Positions 23,817 to 33,078 of a DNA stretch of 64,000 nt are shown piece by piece. Source of the stretch: Bacteroidaceae bacterium (GTDB lineage: Bacteria > Bacteroidota > Bacteroidia > Bacteroidales > Bacteroidaceae); contig JAILKU010000011.1 in NCBI GenBank assembly GCA_024693505.1, forward strand, positions 1 through 64,000, written 5' to 3'. How positions within the stretch are numbered: position 1 is the first letter of the stretch; every line of letters begins with the position of its first letter. The notes below the pieces were generated by a model. The model was given only the letters and a program-made list of their open reading frames with translations. It had not been told where the DNA came from and ran no database searches. The position numbers and the translations under genes are program-made.

Positions 23817-25628
23817 ATGCAGAATATTAGGAACATTGCCATCATTGCCCATGTCGACCATGGGAAAACGACGCTTGTGGACAAGATGCTGCTGGCCGGG
23901 AACCTGTTTCGCGAGAACCAGCAGACGGGGGAGCTGATGCTGGACAACAACGAGCTGGAGCGCGAGCGCGGCATAACGATCCTGTCGAAGAACGTGTCCA
24001 TCAACTACAAGGACACGAAGATCAACATCATCGACACGCCGGGACACAGCGACTTCGGCGGCGAGGTGGAGCGCGTGCTGAACATGGCCGACGGATGCCT
24101 GCTGCTGGTCGATGCCTTCGAGGGCCCCATGCCGCAGACGCGCTTCGTGCTGCAGAAGGCGCTGCAGATCGGACTCAAGCCCGTGGTGGTGATCAACAAG
24201 GTGGACAAGCCGAACTGCCGTCCCGAGGAGGTGTACGAGATGGTCTTCGACCTGATGTGCGACCTGGACGCCAGCGAGGAGCAGCTGGACTTCCCCGTCA
24301 TCTACGGCTCGGCCAAGAACGGATGGATGGGCGAGGACTGGAGCAAGCCCACGGACGACATTACTTATCTGCTGGACGCCATCCTGAAGTACATCCCCTC
24401 GCCCCAGATCCTGGAGGGCACGCCCCAGATGCTCATCACGAGCCTCGATTACAGCAACTACACGGGACGCATCGCCGTGGGACGCGTTCACAGGGGCACC
24501 CTGCGCGAGGGCATGAACATCACCATCGCCCACCGCGACGGCACGCAAGAGAAGACGAAGATCAAGGAGCTGCATACCTTCAGCGGAATGGGCCACCAGA
24601 AGACGAAGGAGGTGAGCAGCGGCGACATATGCGCCATCATCGGCCTGGAGCGCTTCGAGATCGGCGACACCATCTGCGACTACGAGCAGCCCGAACCGTT
24701 GCCCACCATCAGCATCGACGAGCCCACGATGAGCATGCTCTTCACCATCAACGACAGCCCGTTCTTCGGCAAGGAGGGCAAGTACTGCACCAGCCGCCAC
24801 ATCCACGAGCGCCTGCAGAAGGAACTGGAGAAGAACCTGGCCCTGCGCGTGGAACTGGCCGAGGGAAGCACCGACCACTGGATCGTGAGCGGCCGCGGCG
24901 TGCTCCACCTATCCGTGCTGATCGAGACGATGCGGCGCGAAGGATACGAGCTGCAGGTGGGACAGCCTCAGGTGATCTACAAGGAGATCGACGGCCAGAA
25001 GTGTGAGCCCATAGAGGAGATGACGATTAACGTGCCCGAGGAGTTCAGCTCGAAGATGATAGACATGGTAACGCGCCGCAAGGGCGAGATGACGAGCATG
25101 GAGTCGCAGGGCGACCGCGTGAACATCGAGTTCATGATTCCCAGCCGCGGCATCATCGGCCTGCGCACGAACATCCTGACGGCCAGTCAGGGCGAGGCGA
25201 TCATGGCTCACCGCTTCAAGGAATATCAGCCGTACAAGGGCGACCTGAACCGCCGGGTGAACGGCAGCATGATCAGCATGGAGACGGGGACGGCCTTCGC
25301 CTACAGCATCAACAACCTGCAGGACAGAGGGCGCTTCTTCATCGAACCGCAGGAGCAGGTGTACGCCGGTCAGGTGGTGGGCGAACACGTACATGAGAAC
25401 GACCTGGTGGTGAACGTCACCAAGGCCAAGCAGTTGACGAACATGAGGGCCAGCGGGTCGGACGAGAAGGCACGCATCATTCCCGCCACGATTTTCTCCC
25501 TGGAGGAGGCACTGGAGTACATTAAGGAAGACGAATACGTGGAGGTGACGCCGAAGAGCATGCGCATGCGCAAGATTATCCTCGACCACCTGGAGCGCAA
25601 GCGCGCAGGACGCTCTGCCGAGGCCTGA
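23817..25628 (+). CDS. typA: Translational GTPase TypA/BipA
   Basis: Ribosome-associated GTPase of the EF-G family, needed for 50S subunit assembly and stress adaptation. The 603-residue length matches the family. G1 is AHVDHGKTT (about residues 10-18), the switch I region has RGITI, G3 is DTPGH, and G4 is NKVD. Domains II, III and V follow (from about 200), then the TypA-specific C-terminal domain ending [11 protein letters not shown]. It has its own promoter. A short tandem repeat and a bidirectional terminator follow at 25675-25784. No anomalies were seen. Confidence 0.97.
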   Translation: MQNIRNIAIIAHVDHGKTTLVDKMLLAGNLFRENQQTGELMLDNNELERERGITILSKNVSINYKDTKINIIDTPGHSDFGGEVERVLNMADGCLLLVDAFEGPMPQTRFVLQKALQIGLKPVVVINKVDKPNCRPEEVYEMVFDLMCDLDASEEQLDFPVIYGSAKNGWMGEDWSKPTDDITYLLDAILKYIPSPQILEGTPQMLITSLDYSNYTGRIAVGRVHRGTLREGMNITIAHRDGTQEKTKIKELHTFSGMGHQKTKEVSSGDICAIIGLERFEIGDTICDYEQPEPLPTISIDEPTMSMLFTINDSPFFGKEGKYCTSRHIHERLQKELEKNLALRVELAEGSTDHWIVSGRGVLHLSVLIETMRREGYELQVGQPQVIYKEIDGQKCEPIEEMTINVPEEFSSKMIDMVTRRKGEMTSMESQGDRVNIEFMIPSRGIIGLRTNILTASQGEAIMAHRFKEYQPYKGDLNRRVNGSMISMETGTAFAYSINNLQDRGRFFIEPQEQVYAGQVVGEHVHENDLVVNVTKAKQLTNMRASGSDEKARIIPATIFSLEEALEYIKEDEYVEVTPKSMRMRKIILDHLERKRAGRSAEA

Positions 25629-25674
25629 GCCCCGCACTCCGCCCACGCCTCGCAACCGGTGTGAGCTGGCTGCC

Positions 25675-25743
25675 TGCAAACATACAAGACACTAGCAGCT
25701 GCAAACATACAAGACACGAGCTGCCCGCAACATACAAGACACA
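25675..25743. repeat. Three direct repeats of an ACATACAAGACAC unit
   Basis: After the typA stop, ACATACAAGACAC occurs three times, preceded by GCAA(A) and separated by short GC-rich linkers based on AGCTGC. Copies begin near 25680, 25705 and 25730. Spacing is about 24-25 bases. Confidence 0.8.
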
Positions 25744-25749
25744 AACGAA

Positions 25750-25784
25750 AGGCCCCGCCGCTTTGGCGAGGCCTCTCTTTTTTT
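25750..25784. terminator. Terminator between typA and the S41 protease gene
   Basis: AGGCCCCGCC (25750-25759) pairs with GGCGAGGCCT (25765-25774) with one mismatch, followed by a T-run at 25778-25784. The genes are convergent. On the minus strand a shorter T-run follows, so it may serve both. Confidence 0.85.
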
Positions 25785-25801
25785 GTAGGTCGGGTTCTGC
25801 T

Positions 25802-28800
25802 CTACTTGCCGTCAATCTGCTTCAGGAGCTCGCGGACGGCTGTCTCCAGCTGCAGGTCGGTACCCGTTACGACGGTCTCGGGCAGGTTTAGGACGGGGAT
25901 GTCGGGCTCCAGCTGGGTGTTCTCGAGGTAGGAGCCGTCGGGCAGCTGATAGCCAACCACGGGAACGCCGAAGACGAGGGAGGCGTCCTGGAGGGTCTCC
26001 CAGTTGACGGAGCTCATGGTGCCGGGCACGGGTGCGCCCACCAGCTTGCCCAGCTTCTGATGGCTGTACACCCAGGGCGTGCCGTGGGCGTTGCTGTAGT
26101 TGCCCTCCGACTGGATCATAATGCTGGGGTGGTTGTATCGGCGGCTGGGCATGTCGCAAGCCTCGCGGCCGCGGATGACCTGCGTGAAGTACTTGTGGCC
26201 CGAGAAGAGGATCTCGATGTCCTCGTGGAGTCGTCCTCCGCCGTTGTAGCGCGTGTCGATGACGATGCCCTCCTTCAGGTTGTACTTGCCCAGGATGTCG
26301 GAATAGACGTCGCGGAAGCTGGCGTCGTTCATGCTCTCCAGGTGGACAAACCCCAGGCGTCCGCCGGAGAGGCGCTCCACCTCGGCTGCGCGGCTCTTGA
26401 TCCAGCGCTTGTAGAGCAGTTCGTTCTGATGCGAGCGGCTGATGGGGAGCACCACTTCGTCCCACTCGCCTGCGCTTCCCTTCAGGCTTACGAGGGTCTT
26501 CTTGCCCAGGCACTGGTTCAGGAGCTGCGAGAGGTCGGTATCCTTGCCCACCGGCTGTCCGTTGACGGCCGTGATGACGTCGCCCGCCTTCACCTTGCTC
26601 TTGGCGCGGCTGAAGGGACCGCCATCCAGCACGTCGGTTATCTTCATGCCCTCGCCGTCAGACTTCATGTCGTAGAGGAGCCCCAGCTGGGCCGTTGCGT
26701 CGCCTCCGGCTGAGGGGTAGAATCGCCCGCCGGTATGGCTTACGTTCAACTCGCCAAGCAGTTCGCTCAGCATCTCGGCGAAGTCGTAGTTATAGGTGAT
26801 GTGGGGCAGGAAACGTGCGTAGTTCGTTACCATCATGTTCCAGTCGCACCCGTTGTAGTCAGTTCGGAATATCTTCTTGTTGATCTGCTTGGCTATGTGG
26901 CGCAGCATGTACTCGCGCTCGTCGGCCAGGTTGAGTCTCATCTTGGCGCTATAGCTGATGCCGGTTATCTTGTCGCCCTTCTCGATCTTCTTCATGCTGC
27001 TGCCCAGCGAGTAGAGGTTGCCGTCCTTGTCCATCTGCAGGGCGCCGCTTCCTCCCTTGCTCAGCAGCTTGGTCTCGTGCTTGCGCAGGTCCATCTTCCA
27101 CAGGTCGGGCTCTCCCTCGAAGGCGGCGAAGTAGTAGAGGCTCTCGCCGTCCTTGCTGACGATGGCGTCACCCAGCCGGCTGCTGTTCGGGGTCAGGCGC
27201 ACGATTCGTTCCTCCAATCCCTCGAACTCTATCTGAAGCGTCTTGGTGGAGTCGGCATCGTCCTTCTTGTCGTCTTTCTTCTCATCTTTCTTGTCATCCT
27301 TCTTGGCGTCCTTCTTGTCCTTGCCGTCCTCCTTGCCGTCAGCTTTCTTGTCCTCCTTCTTCTCGTTCTTCTTCTCGAGTTCCTTCAGCAGGGCATAGTC
27401 CTCGGGCGAGAGGCGGTAGCGGTCGTAGGCGTCCTGGGTCAGGAAGGCCAGGAAAACATCGTCCTGACTGCCCCACGAGGCGTGGCTTCGCATGCCGTAG
27501 CGTTCGCTCTGGAAGAGGATGGCCTTGCCGTCCATCACCCATCTGGGGTTCCCGCTCATGTATCCGCTCTGCGTGATGGGGTGTATCTCTCCGCCCTCGG
27601 CACTCACGATGCCCTGGTCCTGATAGGGATCGCGGCGGTTGGCGATGTAGCTCAGGACGAACCACTTGCCGTCGGGGCTCCACTCGTAGCTGAATCCGCC
27701 GTCCTGGCTGTACCATTGGCTGCCGTCCGTAACCTGCGTCACCTTCTTCGACTCGAGGTCCACCACCTTCAGCTTCGTTCGGTCCTCGATGAAGGCCAGC
27801 TTCTTGCCGTCGGGGCTGTACTTGGGCTTGCGGCGCTCCACCTGGGAGAAGTCAATCCGTCCCTCCAGCTTGAGGGCGGGCAGCTCGGGGAAGATGCTCT
27901 CCTCCTTGATGAGGGTGGCGTTGGCGAAGTTCAGGTCGTCGTCGCGCACGATGCTGGCCTTGAAGAGCTGCCAGTTTCCGTTTCGCTCAGAGGCATAGAC
28001 GATGGTGCGTCCGTCGGGCGCGAAGTCCGGCTCGGCCTCGGCACCTGCCGTCTCCGAGATGCGGCGCGTAGTGGCATACTCGCTTGTGGTGACGAACACC
28101 TCGCCCCGAACCACGAAGGCTATCTGCTTGCCGTCGCTGCTCACCACGGCCTGGCGCGCCCCGCTCGAGAAGCTCAGGTCGCGGATGGCGGGCTCGTCGT
28201 CCCTCGTCAGGCTGATGCTCAGCTTCTGCGCCTTTCCCCCGGCCTTCTGGGTGTATATCTCGCCGTTCCAGGTGAAGCAGAGCAGGCCGTCGCGGGCCAC
28301 GCTGAGGAAGCGTACGGGATGCGTCTTGAAGTTGGTAACAGCCTTCGGAGTATCAGCCTTGGTGCCTCCGCCCTGGGCCTCGCAGGAATAGACGTTCATG
28401 CTGCCTCCGTCGCGCTCGCTCAAGAAGTATAGCGTCTTGCCGTCGGGACTTACGGCCGGGTTGCGGTCCTCGCCCGGACGGAGCGTCAGGTTGGTGTGCC
28501 TGCCGGCGGCTATGTCGTAGAACCAGACGTCGCGGGTGATGGACGAGGTGTGATGCTTGCGCCACTCGTCTTCATACCCCTTGCAGTCCTGATAGTAGAA
28601 GCCCTTGCCGTCGGGGGCAAAGCAGATCATCTCGGCCGGGGTGGCCAGCACCTGCAGGGTGCGCCCTCCTCCGACGGGCACCTTGTACAGCTCGGACAGG
28701 CGGCCGGAGGGAAACATAACGCTCTCGGCCGGATCCTGGATCTGCGCCTTGAAGAGCACCCACTTGCCGTCGGGCGAGAAGGCCTGGGGTTCCTCTGCCA

Positions 28801-29143
28801 CACTGTTGAAGGTGAGCCGCGCAGCTGCGCCGCCTCCGGCAGGCATCAGGAAGATGTCCATATTGCCGTGACGGTCGCTGGCGAAGGCTATCTGGCTTCC
28901 GTCGGGGCTCCAAACGGGCGAGCACTCGTAGCTGTCCTGGGTTGTCAGGCGCTGTGCCTCGCCCCCGCCCGCAGGTACCTTATATATATCGCCCTTGTAG
29001 CAGAACGCCACCTGTGTCCCGTCGGGGCTCACCTGCACATCCCTCAGCCAAAGCGGCGTAACGGCATTCTCCGCCTTTGCGGTTGTCCACATGCCTGCCA
29101 GCACGATTGCCAGCACGGCCCTCAAAAGTTGTCTTGTCTTCAT
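25802..29143 (-). CDS. Tricorn-like S41 family peptidase with beta-propeller
   Basis: The start is the ATG at 29143: the upstream start at 29197 lies beyond the -7/-33 promoter (29168-29198), and 29143 begins a signal peptide (MKTRQLLRAVLAIVLAGMW, then TTAKA). The 1113-residue protein has an N-terminal TolB/WD40-like propeller with recurrent phrases such as VSPDGTQVAF, WSPDGSQIAF and FSPDGKWV (to about 580). A Lys/Asp-rich linker (about 590-636) follows, then a PDZ domain (about 814-880, with VKAGDVITAVNGQPV) and an S41 catalytic region (about 915-1105, with GIVIDTRYNGGG and VGAPVPGTMSSVNWE). It is probably periplasmic and degrades peptides or quality-control substrates. Bacteroidetes carry several such paralogues. 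It is monocistronic. Confidence 0.9.
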   Translation of the reverse strand: MKTRQLLRAVLAIVLAGMWTTAKAENAVTPLWLRDVQVSPDGTQVAFCYKGDIYKVPAGGGEAQRLTTQDSYECSPVWSPDGSQIAFASDRHGNMDIFLMPAGGGAAARLTFNSVAEEPQAFSPDGKWVLFKAQIQDPAESVMFPSGRLSELYKVPVGGGRTLQVLATPAEMICFAPDGKGFYYQDCKGYEDEWRKHHTSSITRDVWFYDIAAGRHTNLTLRPGEDRNPAVSPDGKTLYFLSERDGGSMNVYSCEAQGGGTKADTPKAVTNFKTHPVRFLSVARDGLLCFTWNGEIYTQKAGGKAQKLSISLTRDDEPAIRDLSFSSGARQAVVSSDGKQIAFVVRGEVFVTTSEYATTRRISETAGAEAEPDFAPDGRTIVYASERNGNWQLFKASIVRDDDLNFANATLIKEESIFPELPALKLEGRIDFSQVERRKPKYSPDGKKLAFIEDRTKLKVVDLESKKVTQVTDGSQWYSQDGGFSYEWSPDGKWFVLSYIANRRDPYQDQGIVSAEGGEIHPITQSGYMSGNPRWVMDGKAILFQSERYGMRSHASWGSQDDVFLAFLTQDAYDRYRLSPEDYALLKELEKKNEKKEDKKADGKEDGKDKKDAKKDDKKDEKKDDKKDDADSTKTLQIEFEGLEERIVRLTPNSSRLGDAIVSKDGESLYYFAAFEGEPDLWKMDLRKHETKLLSKGGSGALQMDKDGNLYSLGSSMKKIEKGDKITGISYSAKMRLNLADEREYMLRHIAKQINKKIFRTDYNGCDWNMMVTNYARFLPHITYNYDFAEMLSELLGELNVSHTGGRFYPSAGGDATAQLGLLYDMKSDGEGMKITDVLDGGPFSRAKSKVKAGDVITAVNGQPVGKDTDLSQLLNQCLGKKTLVSLKGSAGEWDEVVLPISRSHQNELLYKRWIKSRAAEVERLSGGRLGFVHLESMNDASFRDVYSDILGKYNLKEGIVIDTRYNGGGRLHEDIEILFSGHKYFTQVIRGREACDMPSRRYNHPSIMIQSEGNYSNAHGTPWVYSHQKLGKLVGAPVPGTMSSVNWETLQDASLVFGVPVVGYQLPDGSYLENTQLEPDIPVLNLPETVVTGTDLQLETAVRELLKQIDGK

Positions 29144-29167
29144 TATATTATAATATGTATTGCGGTA

Positions 29168-29198
29168 CAAATTTACGGATAAGACGGGGATATACAAA
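29168..29198 (-). promoter_or_regulatory. Promoter of the S41 peptidase gene
   Basis: On the minus strand TTTG (29198-29195), a 19-base spacer and TAAATTTG (29175-29168) give the full -33/-7 consensus. It lies 25 bases upstream of ATG 29143. Confidence 0.8.
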
Positions 29199-29217
29199 GC
29201 AAAACGAGATTAAATTT

Positions 29218-29240
29218 GCAAAACCCGGGTTTTTTGGAAT
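29218..29240. repeat. Single copy of the ACCCGGGT 22-base repeat family
   Basis: GCAAAACCCGGGTTTTTTGG is followed by AATTTCC, matching the unit plus tail found at 10013-10090 and 59812-59890, in the same orientation. It lies between the protease promoter and the tRNA terminator. Confidence 0.7.
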
Positions 29241-29286
29241 TTCCACCCGCCTCCCAAGTGGTAAAATGCCGGCACCCCGTCCTATG

Positions 29287-29318
29287 AAAAAGGTTCCAAC
29301 TATCACAGCCGGAACCTT
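29287..29318 (-). terminator. Intrinsic terminator of tRNA-Val
   Basis: On the minus strand AAGGTTCC (29318-29311) pairs with GGAACCTT (29297-29290), followed by T's (29290-29287). It lies 33 bases after the tRNA 3' end. Confidence 0.85.
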
Positions 29319-29351
29319 CTCAATGTCAAACTATGTTTCTTCTACAATTAT

Positions 29352-29429
29352 TGGTAGGGACGATCGGGCTCGAACCGATGACCTCTGCAATGTGACTGCA
29401 GCGCTCTGAACCAACTGGGCTACGCCCCT
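29352..29429 (-). tRNA. tRNA-Val (anticodon CAC)
   Basis: A complete cloverleaf can be drawn on the minus strand. Acceptor AGGGGCG pairs with CGTCCCT (one G-T), anticodon stem CTGCA with TGCAG, and T stem ATCGG with CCGAT around loop TTCGAGC. The seven-base anticodon loop GTCACAT places CAC at positions 34-36, reading GUG (Val). Discriminator A and an encoded CCA (29354-29352) complete the 78 nt. The D stem GCCC/GAGC has one C-A mismatch. It has its own promoter and terminator. Confidence 0.88.
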
Positions 29430-29448
29430 AAACCATCAATAACCGGTG

Positions 29449-29480
29449 CGAAATTACAAAGAACTGCGGGATTACGCAAA
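29449..29480 (-). promoter_or_regulatory. Promoter of tRNA-Val
   Basis: On the minus strand TTTG (29480-29477), a 20-base spacer and TAATTTCG (29456-29449, one mismatch to TAnnTTTG) precede the tRNA 5' end by 19 bases. Confidence 0.55.
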
Positions 29481-29503
29481 TTTTTGGACGGAAAAATGCG
29501 GAA

Positions 29504-30499
29504 TCATGGCTTCTTTGTGATTTTTTGCACGAAATAGTCCAGGATACGACTTGCCTGCTGGGGCGAAACACTCAGATAATAGTGCCGTCCACCCGGCTCT
29601 GCGCGGTAGAGCGAGGAACCCTCGTCCGTGATAGTGATGCGTCCGGGCTCGGAGACCTGGAAGAAGTCGCGGGGATCGACGGCAAACAAAACGGCAGTGA
29701 GGTCCCAGGTGGGACGGTCCTCAATCTTCGGCAGGTAGGCCTTGTAGGCATCTACGATGGGGTGGTGATCCGTCCAGCCGAAGTCGTTCAGGATGCTGCT
29801 GGCCGGGTACTTGATCTGCAGTCCCAGCTCGAAGGGCGAGGTGTATATCTCGGTGGGCCAGTCGTTATAGACGCGCTGGCAGGCGGGTATGTCGTTCACC
29901 ACGTTATACTCGTGGAACTTGGCATCCTGCATGTGCCCCGCCATAGTGACGAGGCGCTCCACCTTGCGCTCCACCAGCTGGCGCCCGGTCAGCGGGGAGT
30001 ACTCGTCGGCCGGGGTGTCGAGCAGCAGGGCCAGGTTGGTGCTGAAGCCCACCGAGACGATGGTCACGGAGTGGTCCTTGGCCCGCGCAAGCAGCTTGCG
30101 GTAGAGCTTCGGGGCAGGCAGCAGCTTGCCGTAGTCCTTCAGAGTCCTTTTGTACAGGGGCTTTCCGGTCGCGTCGGTCTCTTCGCACACGACCTGTGTG
30201 TAGTTGCTGCCGGCCACAATGCTCTGGTCTGCCCGGTGGCTGAGTCCTATGGGGATGCGGCGCTGCCCGTACCATGTATTGAGCAGGTCGATGAAGCGTG
30301 GCGGGAACTGGCCCTCCTTGTTCAGCATGACGGCCATAAGACGGATGTCGCCGTCCTTGGCAAACTTGTAGAGCATATCGATGGCCAGGGCATCGTCGAC
30401 ATCGTTGCCCATGTCGGTTTCGAAAATCACGTTCTGCCGGCGGGCCTGCAAACCTAAGGCGAGGCCCAGTCCGAAGAGGATGACTGCAATTCTTTTCAT
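29504..30499 (-). CDS. Secreted nucleoside hydrolase-like protein
   Basis: The start at 30499 gives a signal peptide (MKRIAVILFGLGLALGLQAR); the longer ORF start at 30661 would run through the preceding gene's 3' end. The 331-residue product has the Ca-binding motif of inosine-uridine nucleoside hydrolases near the N-terminus (TDMGNDVDDALA, residues 28-38), then VTIVSVGFSTNLALLL and a VTMAGHMQDAKFHEYN block where the family has its central asparagine. The C-terminal Asp is likely in FGWTDHHP or nearby. Known members cleave N-glycosidic bonds of nucleosides, but secreted Bacteroidetes homologues near glycan genes have uncertain substrates. It is the last gene of the seven-gene minus-strand set, 22 bases after an oxidoreductase gene. 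Confidence 0.83.
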   Translation of the reverse strand: MKRIAVILFGLGLALGLQARRQNVIFETDMGNDVDDALAIDMLYKFAKDGDIRLMAVMLNKEGQFPPRFIDLLNTWYGQRRIPIGLSHRADQSIVAGSNYTQVVCEETDATGKPLYKRTLKDYGKLLPAPKLYRKLLARAKDHSVTIVSVGFSTNLALLLDTPADEYSPLTGRQLVERKVERLVTMAGHMQDAKFHEYNVVNDIPACQRVYNDWPTEIYTSPFELGLQIKYPASSILNDFGWTDHHPIVDAYKAYLPKIEDRPTWDLTAVLFAVDPRDFFQVSEPGRITITDEGSSLYRAEPGGRHYYLSVSPQQASRILDYFVQKITKKP

Positions 30500-30521
30500 A
30501 GGATTTCTGTTATGGTTGTCG

Positions 30522-31835
30522 TCAGGGTTTAAACATCCTCCAGGGCTTGCGGTACGTGGGCGCAACGAGCCGGTCGGCAGCTTTGTTGTGGAAGGTGTGC
30601 TTCTGGTCGTCGTAGGTAAGCGACTCTCCCGTCCGGGCGGCAATATTTCCCAGGTGGGCATACTTGGCGCAGAAGCTGCCGTTGCTGATGGGGCAGGCGG
30701 TATCGAGTCGGCGCGAGCGGATGCAGTCGAGGAAATTGCTCGTATGGTCCAGATGCTCGTCGTTGGTGGGCTTCCAGGTCTGAGCCTCCAGTTTCCCGTC
30801 GAGCGGTATTATCTCCATCCCCTCGCGGTTGACGATGAGGGTGCCCTCCGAGCCCTTGAACTCCAGGCCGTAGTTGCGTCCGTAGGGTCCGGACTCCAGT
30901 GCGGAGTTGCTCCATTGCATGATGAAGTCGGGGAAGGCATACAGGACGGTGAGCGTGTCGAATGTCTCGGCACAGTTGCGCGGGTTGGCATGATTGGCGC
31001 CGGAGGCTACGACACGCTGGGGCATGCCGCTGACGTTCATACCCCACAGTCCCATGTCGAGCAGGTGTACGCCCCAGTCGGTCATCAGGCCGCCCCCGTA
31101 GTCCCAGAACATTCGCCATAGGCCATGAATGTAGGTGGAACTGAACTGACGCTCGGGAGCCGGGCCGAGCCACATCTGAAAGTCCACGCCATCGGGCACG
31201 GAAGCTTCGCGGCCCATGGTCTGAACGTTCGCGTAGCCGAAGTTGGCCCAGATGTTCACGCGGGCGATCTTGCCCAGGCGTCCGCTGTCGATGTAGTTTT
31301 TCATCTCTTGCCAGAGCCGTGAGCTTCGCTGCTGCTGTCCTACCTGCACCACGCGCTGGTAACGCTGCTGCGCCCCGACCATCACGTCGCACTCGGCAAT
31401 GCTGTTGGCTACCGGCTTCTCCACATAAACGTCCTTGCCCGCAGCACATGCTTCGGCCATCATCAGGCAGTGCCAGTGGTCGGGCGTGGCTATGATTACG
31501 GCATCGAGGTCCTTACGCTCGAGCAGGCGGCGGTAGTCGCCATAGAGTTCAGGACGACGGCCCCACGCCTTCTCAGCCTCTGCCGCACGGTTCTGCAACA
31601 TATTCCGGTCGATGTCGCACAGGCCCACACAGTTTACGCCGGGATGTTTCATCATGTCGGACAGGTCGTACCATCCCATGCTCCTGCACCCGATGAGGGC
31701 TACATTGATTTGGTCACTCGCACTCACGCTCGCCCGGAGTGCCTTTGCCCGTAAAACCTCGGGCAGAACTATGCCAGCGGCCATTGCCGTTGCCGTCTGG
31801 CGAAGGAAATCTCTTCTTGTTGTCATAAGGCTCAT
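30522..31835 (-). CDS. Gfo/Idh/MocA family oxidoreductase with Tat-like signal
   Basis: A 437-residue NAD(P)-dependent oxidoreductase. The N-terminus TTRRDFLRQTATAMAAGIVLP has a twin-arginine motif (Arg7-Arg8) and a hydrophobic core, so it is probably exported folded with its cofactor. The Rossmann fold starts at INVALIGCRSMGW. EKP in DVYVEKPVANSIAE and ATPDHWHC are family hallmarks. The C-terminal domain ends TYRKPWRMFKP. The family oxidises or epimerises sugars, inositols and related compounds; exported Bacteroidetes members are common in glycan loci. It is paralogous to the adjacent gene at 31841-33046, with five bases between them. Confidence 0.9.
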   Translation of the reverse strand: MSLMTTRRDFLRQTATAMAAGIVLPEVLRAKALRASVSASDQINVALIGCRSMGWYDLSDMMKHPGVNCVGLCDIDRNMLQNRAAEAEKAWGRRPELYGDYRRLLERKDLDAVIIATPDHWHCLMMAEACAAGKDVYVEKPVANSIAECDVMVGAQQRYQRVVQVGQQQRSSRLWQEMKNYIDSGRLGKIARVNIWANFGYANVQTMGREASVPDGVDFQMWLGPAPERQFSSTYIHGLWRMFWDYGGGLMTDWGVHLLDMGLWGMNVSGMPQRVVASGANHANPRNCAETFDTLTVLYAFPDFIMQWSNSALESGPYGRNYGLEFKGSEGTLIVNREGMEIIPLDGKLEAQTWKPTNDEHLDHTSNFLDCIRSRRLDTACPISNGSFCAKYAHLGNIAARTGESLTYDDQKHTFHNKAADRLVAPTYRKPWRMFKP

Positions 31836-31840
31836 TAGGT

Positions 31841-33046
31841 TTAAGGTTTGAACATCTTCCAGGGCTTGCGGTATGGTCGGGTAATCAGCCGGTCGGCCAC
31901 TTTGTTGTGGAAGGTGTGGTGAAGGTCATCGTATGAAAGGGACATTCCAGTACGCGCAGCTATATTTCCCAGGTGGGCATACTTGGCGCAGAGGACGCCG
32001 TGTGTGATGGGACAGGCCAGCTGGTCGATCCGGCGCGAACGGACACAGTCCAGGAAATTACCGGTATGCACGACGTGCTCTCCCGGAGTAGCTAGCACCT
32101 TCATGGGCTCCATTCTCCCCGACTGCGGGATCACTTCCCACCAGTTGTAATTGGTAACCAGCGTACCGTTCTCTCCCTTGAACTCCAAGCCGTTGATGCT
32201 TCCGTAGGGTCCCGAGGCAATGGCGGTATTGCTCCACTCGATGTTGAAATCGGGCAGTTCATACAGGACATCGAGTGTGTCGAACGTCTCGGCCTTGTTG
32301 GCTGGGTTAACAAAGTTTCCGCCAACGGCTGAAACGCGCCGGGGCATCTCGGTCACATTCATGTGCCAGAGAGCCATGTCCAGCAGATGGGGTCCCATAT
32401 CGGTCATCAAGCCACCTCCGTAGTCCCAGAAACATCGCCAGCTCTGGTTTCGCGTCTGGCTATATGGCCGAAGTGGCGCAGGACCCAGCCACATGTCATA
32501 GTCGAGTGTAGCGGGAGGTTCTGCATCGGGGGTGGGATTGGTCAGGACGACGTAGGTGAAGTTAGCCCATATCTTTACACGCCCTATGTGGCCCAGCTTC
32601 CCACTTGCAATAAACTCATGGAGCTGTTTCCAGTGTTCGGCACTATGTTTCTGCTGCCCAACTTGCACCACCCGCTGGTAACGCTGCTGGGCAGCCACCA
32701 TGGCGTCGCACTCTCCGATACTGTTGGCGGCAGGTTTTTCAACGTAAACATCCTTTCCAGCCGCGCAGGCATCGGTCATAATAAGGCAGTGCCAGTGGTC
32801 GGGCGTGCCGATTATCACGGCATCAATGTCCTGACGCTCAAGCACACGCCGGTAGTCTCGGTACTGGGCGGGGCGTTTACCCCAGTTCTTCTCGGCCTCG
32901 GCTGTACGGTTGTCGAGGACTGTCTGGTCCACATCGCATAGAGCCACTAATTGTACTCCTGGATTCTGTAGCATGGCACAAAGGTCAGCCCAACCCATGT
33001 TACGGCAACCTATAAGGGCCACGTTTATGGTATCGTTTGCTTTCAT
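31841..33046 (-). CDS. Gfo/Idh/MocA family oxidoreductase without signal
   Basis: A 401-residue paralogue of the downstream neighbour, collinear over its length: INVALIGCRNMGW, GTPDHWHC, DVYVEKPAANSIGE and the end PYRKPWKMFKP. It begins directly at the Rossmann fold. The in-frame sequence back to the preceding stop codon contains no ATG and too little room for a Tat signal, so the enzyme is probably cytoplasmic. The pair therefore looks like a tandem duplication with split location. The substrate is unknown, presumably a sugar released by the neighbouring glycosidases. It lies 32 bases downstream of the isomerase-like gene. Confidence 0.9.
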   Translation of the reverse strand: MKANDTINVALIGCRNMGWADLCAMLQNPGVQLVALCDVDQTVLDNRTAEAEKNWGKRPAQYRDYRRVLERQDIDAVIIGTPDHWHCLIMTDACAAGKDVYVEKPAANSIGECDAMVAAQQRYQRVVQVGQQKHSAEHWKQLHEFIASGKLGHIGRVKIWANFTYVVLTNPTPDAEPPATLDYDMWLGPAPLRPYSQTRNQSWRCFWDYGGGLMTDMGPHLLDMALWHMNVTEMPRRVSAVGGNFVNPANKAETFDTLDVLYELPDFNIEWSNTAIASGPYGSINGLEFKGENGTLVTNYNWWEVIPQSGRMEPMKVLATPGEHVVHTGNFLDCVRSRRIDQLACPITHGVLCAKYAHLGNIAARTGMSLSYDDLHHTFHNKVADRLITRPYRKPWKMFKP

Positions 33047-33078
33047 AGTTATAGTTAAAGGATTGAGTGTAGTATGCG

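Noticed and set aside
26735-28432. 565-codon plus-strand ORF opposite the S41 protease
   Set aside because: It is a Leu/Val-rich shadow of a GC-rich gene. The minus-strand product has clear domains and a promoter.
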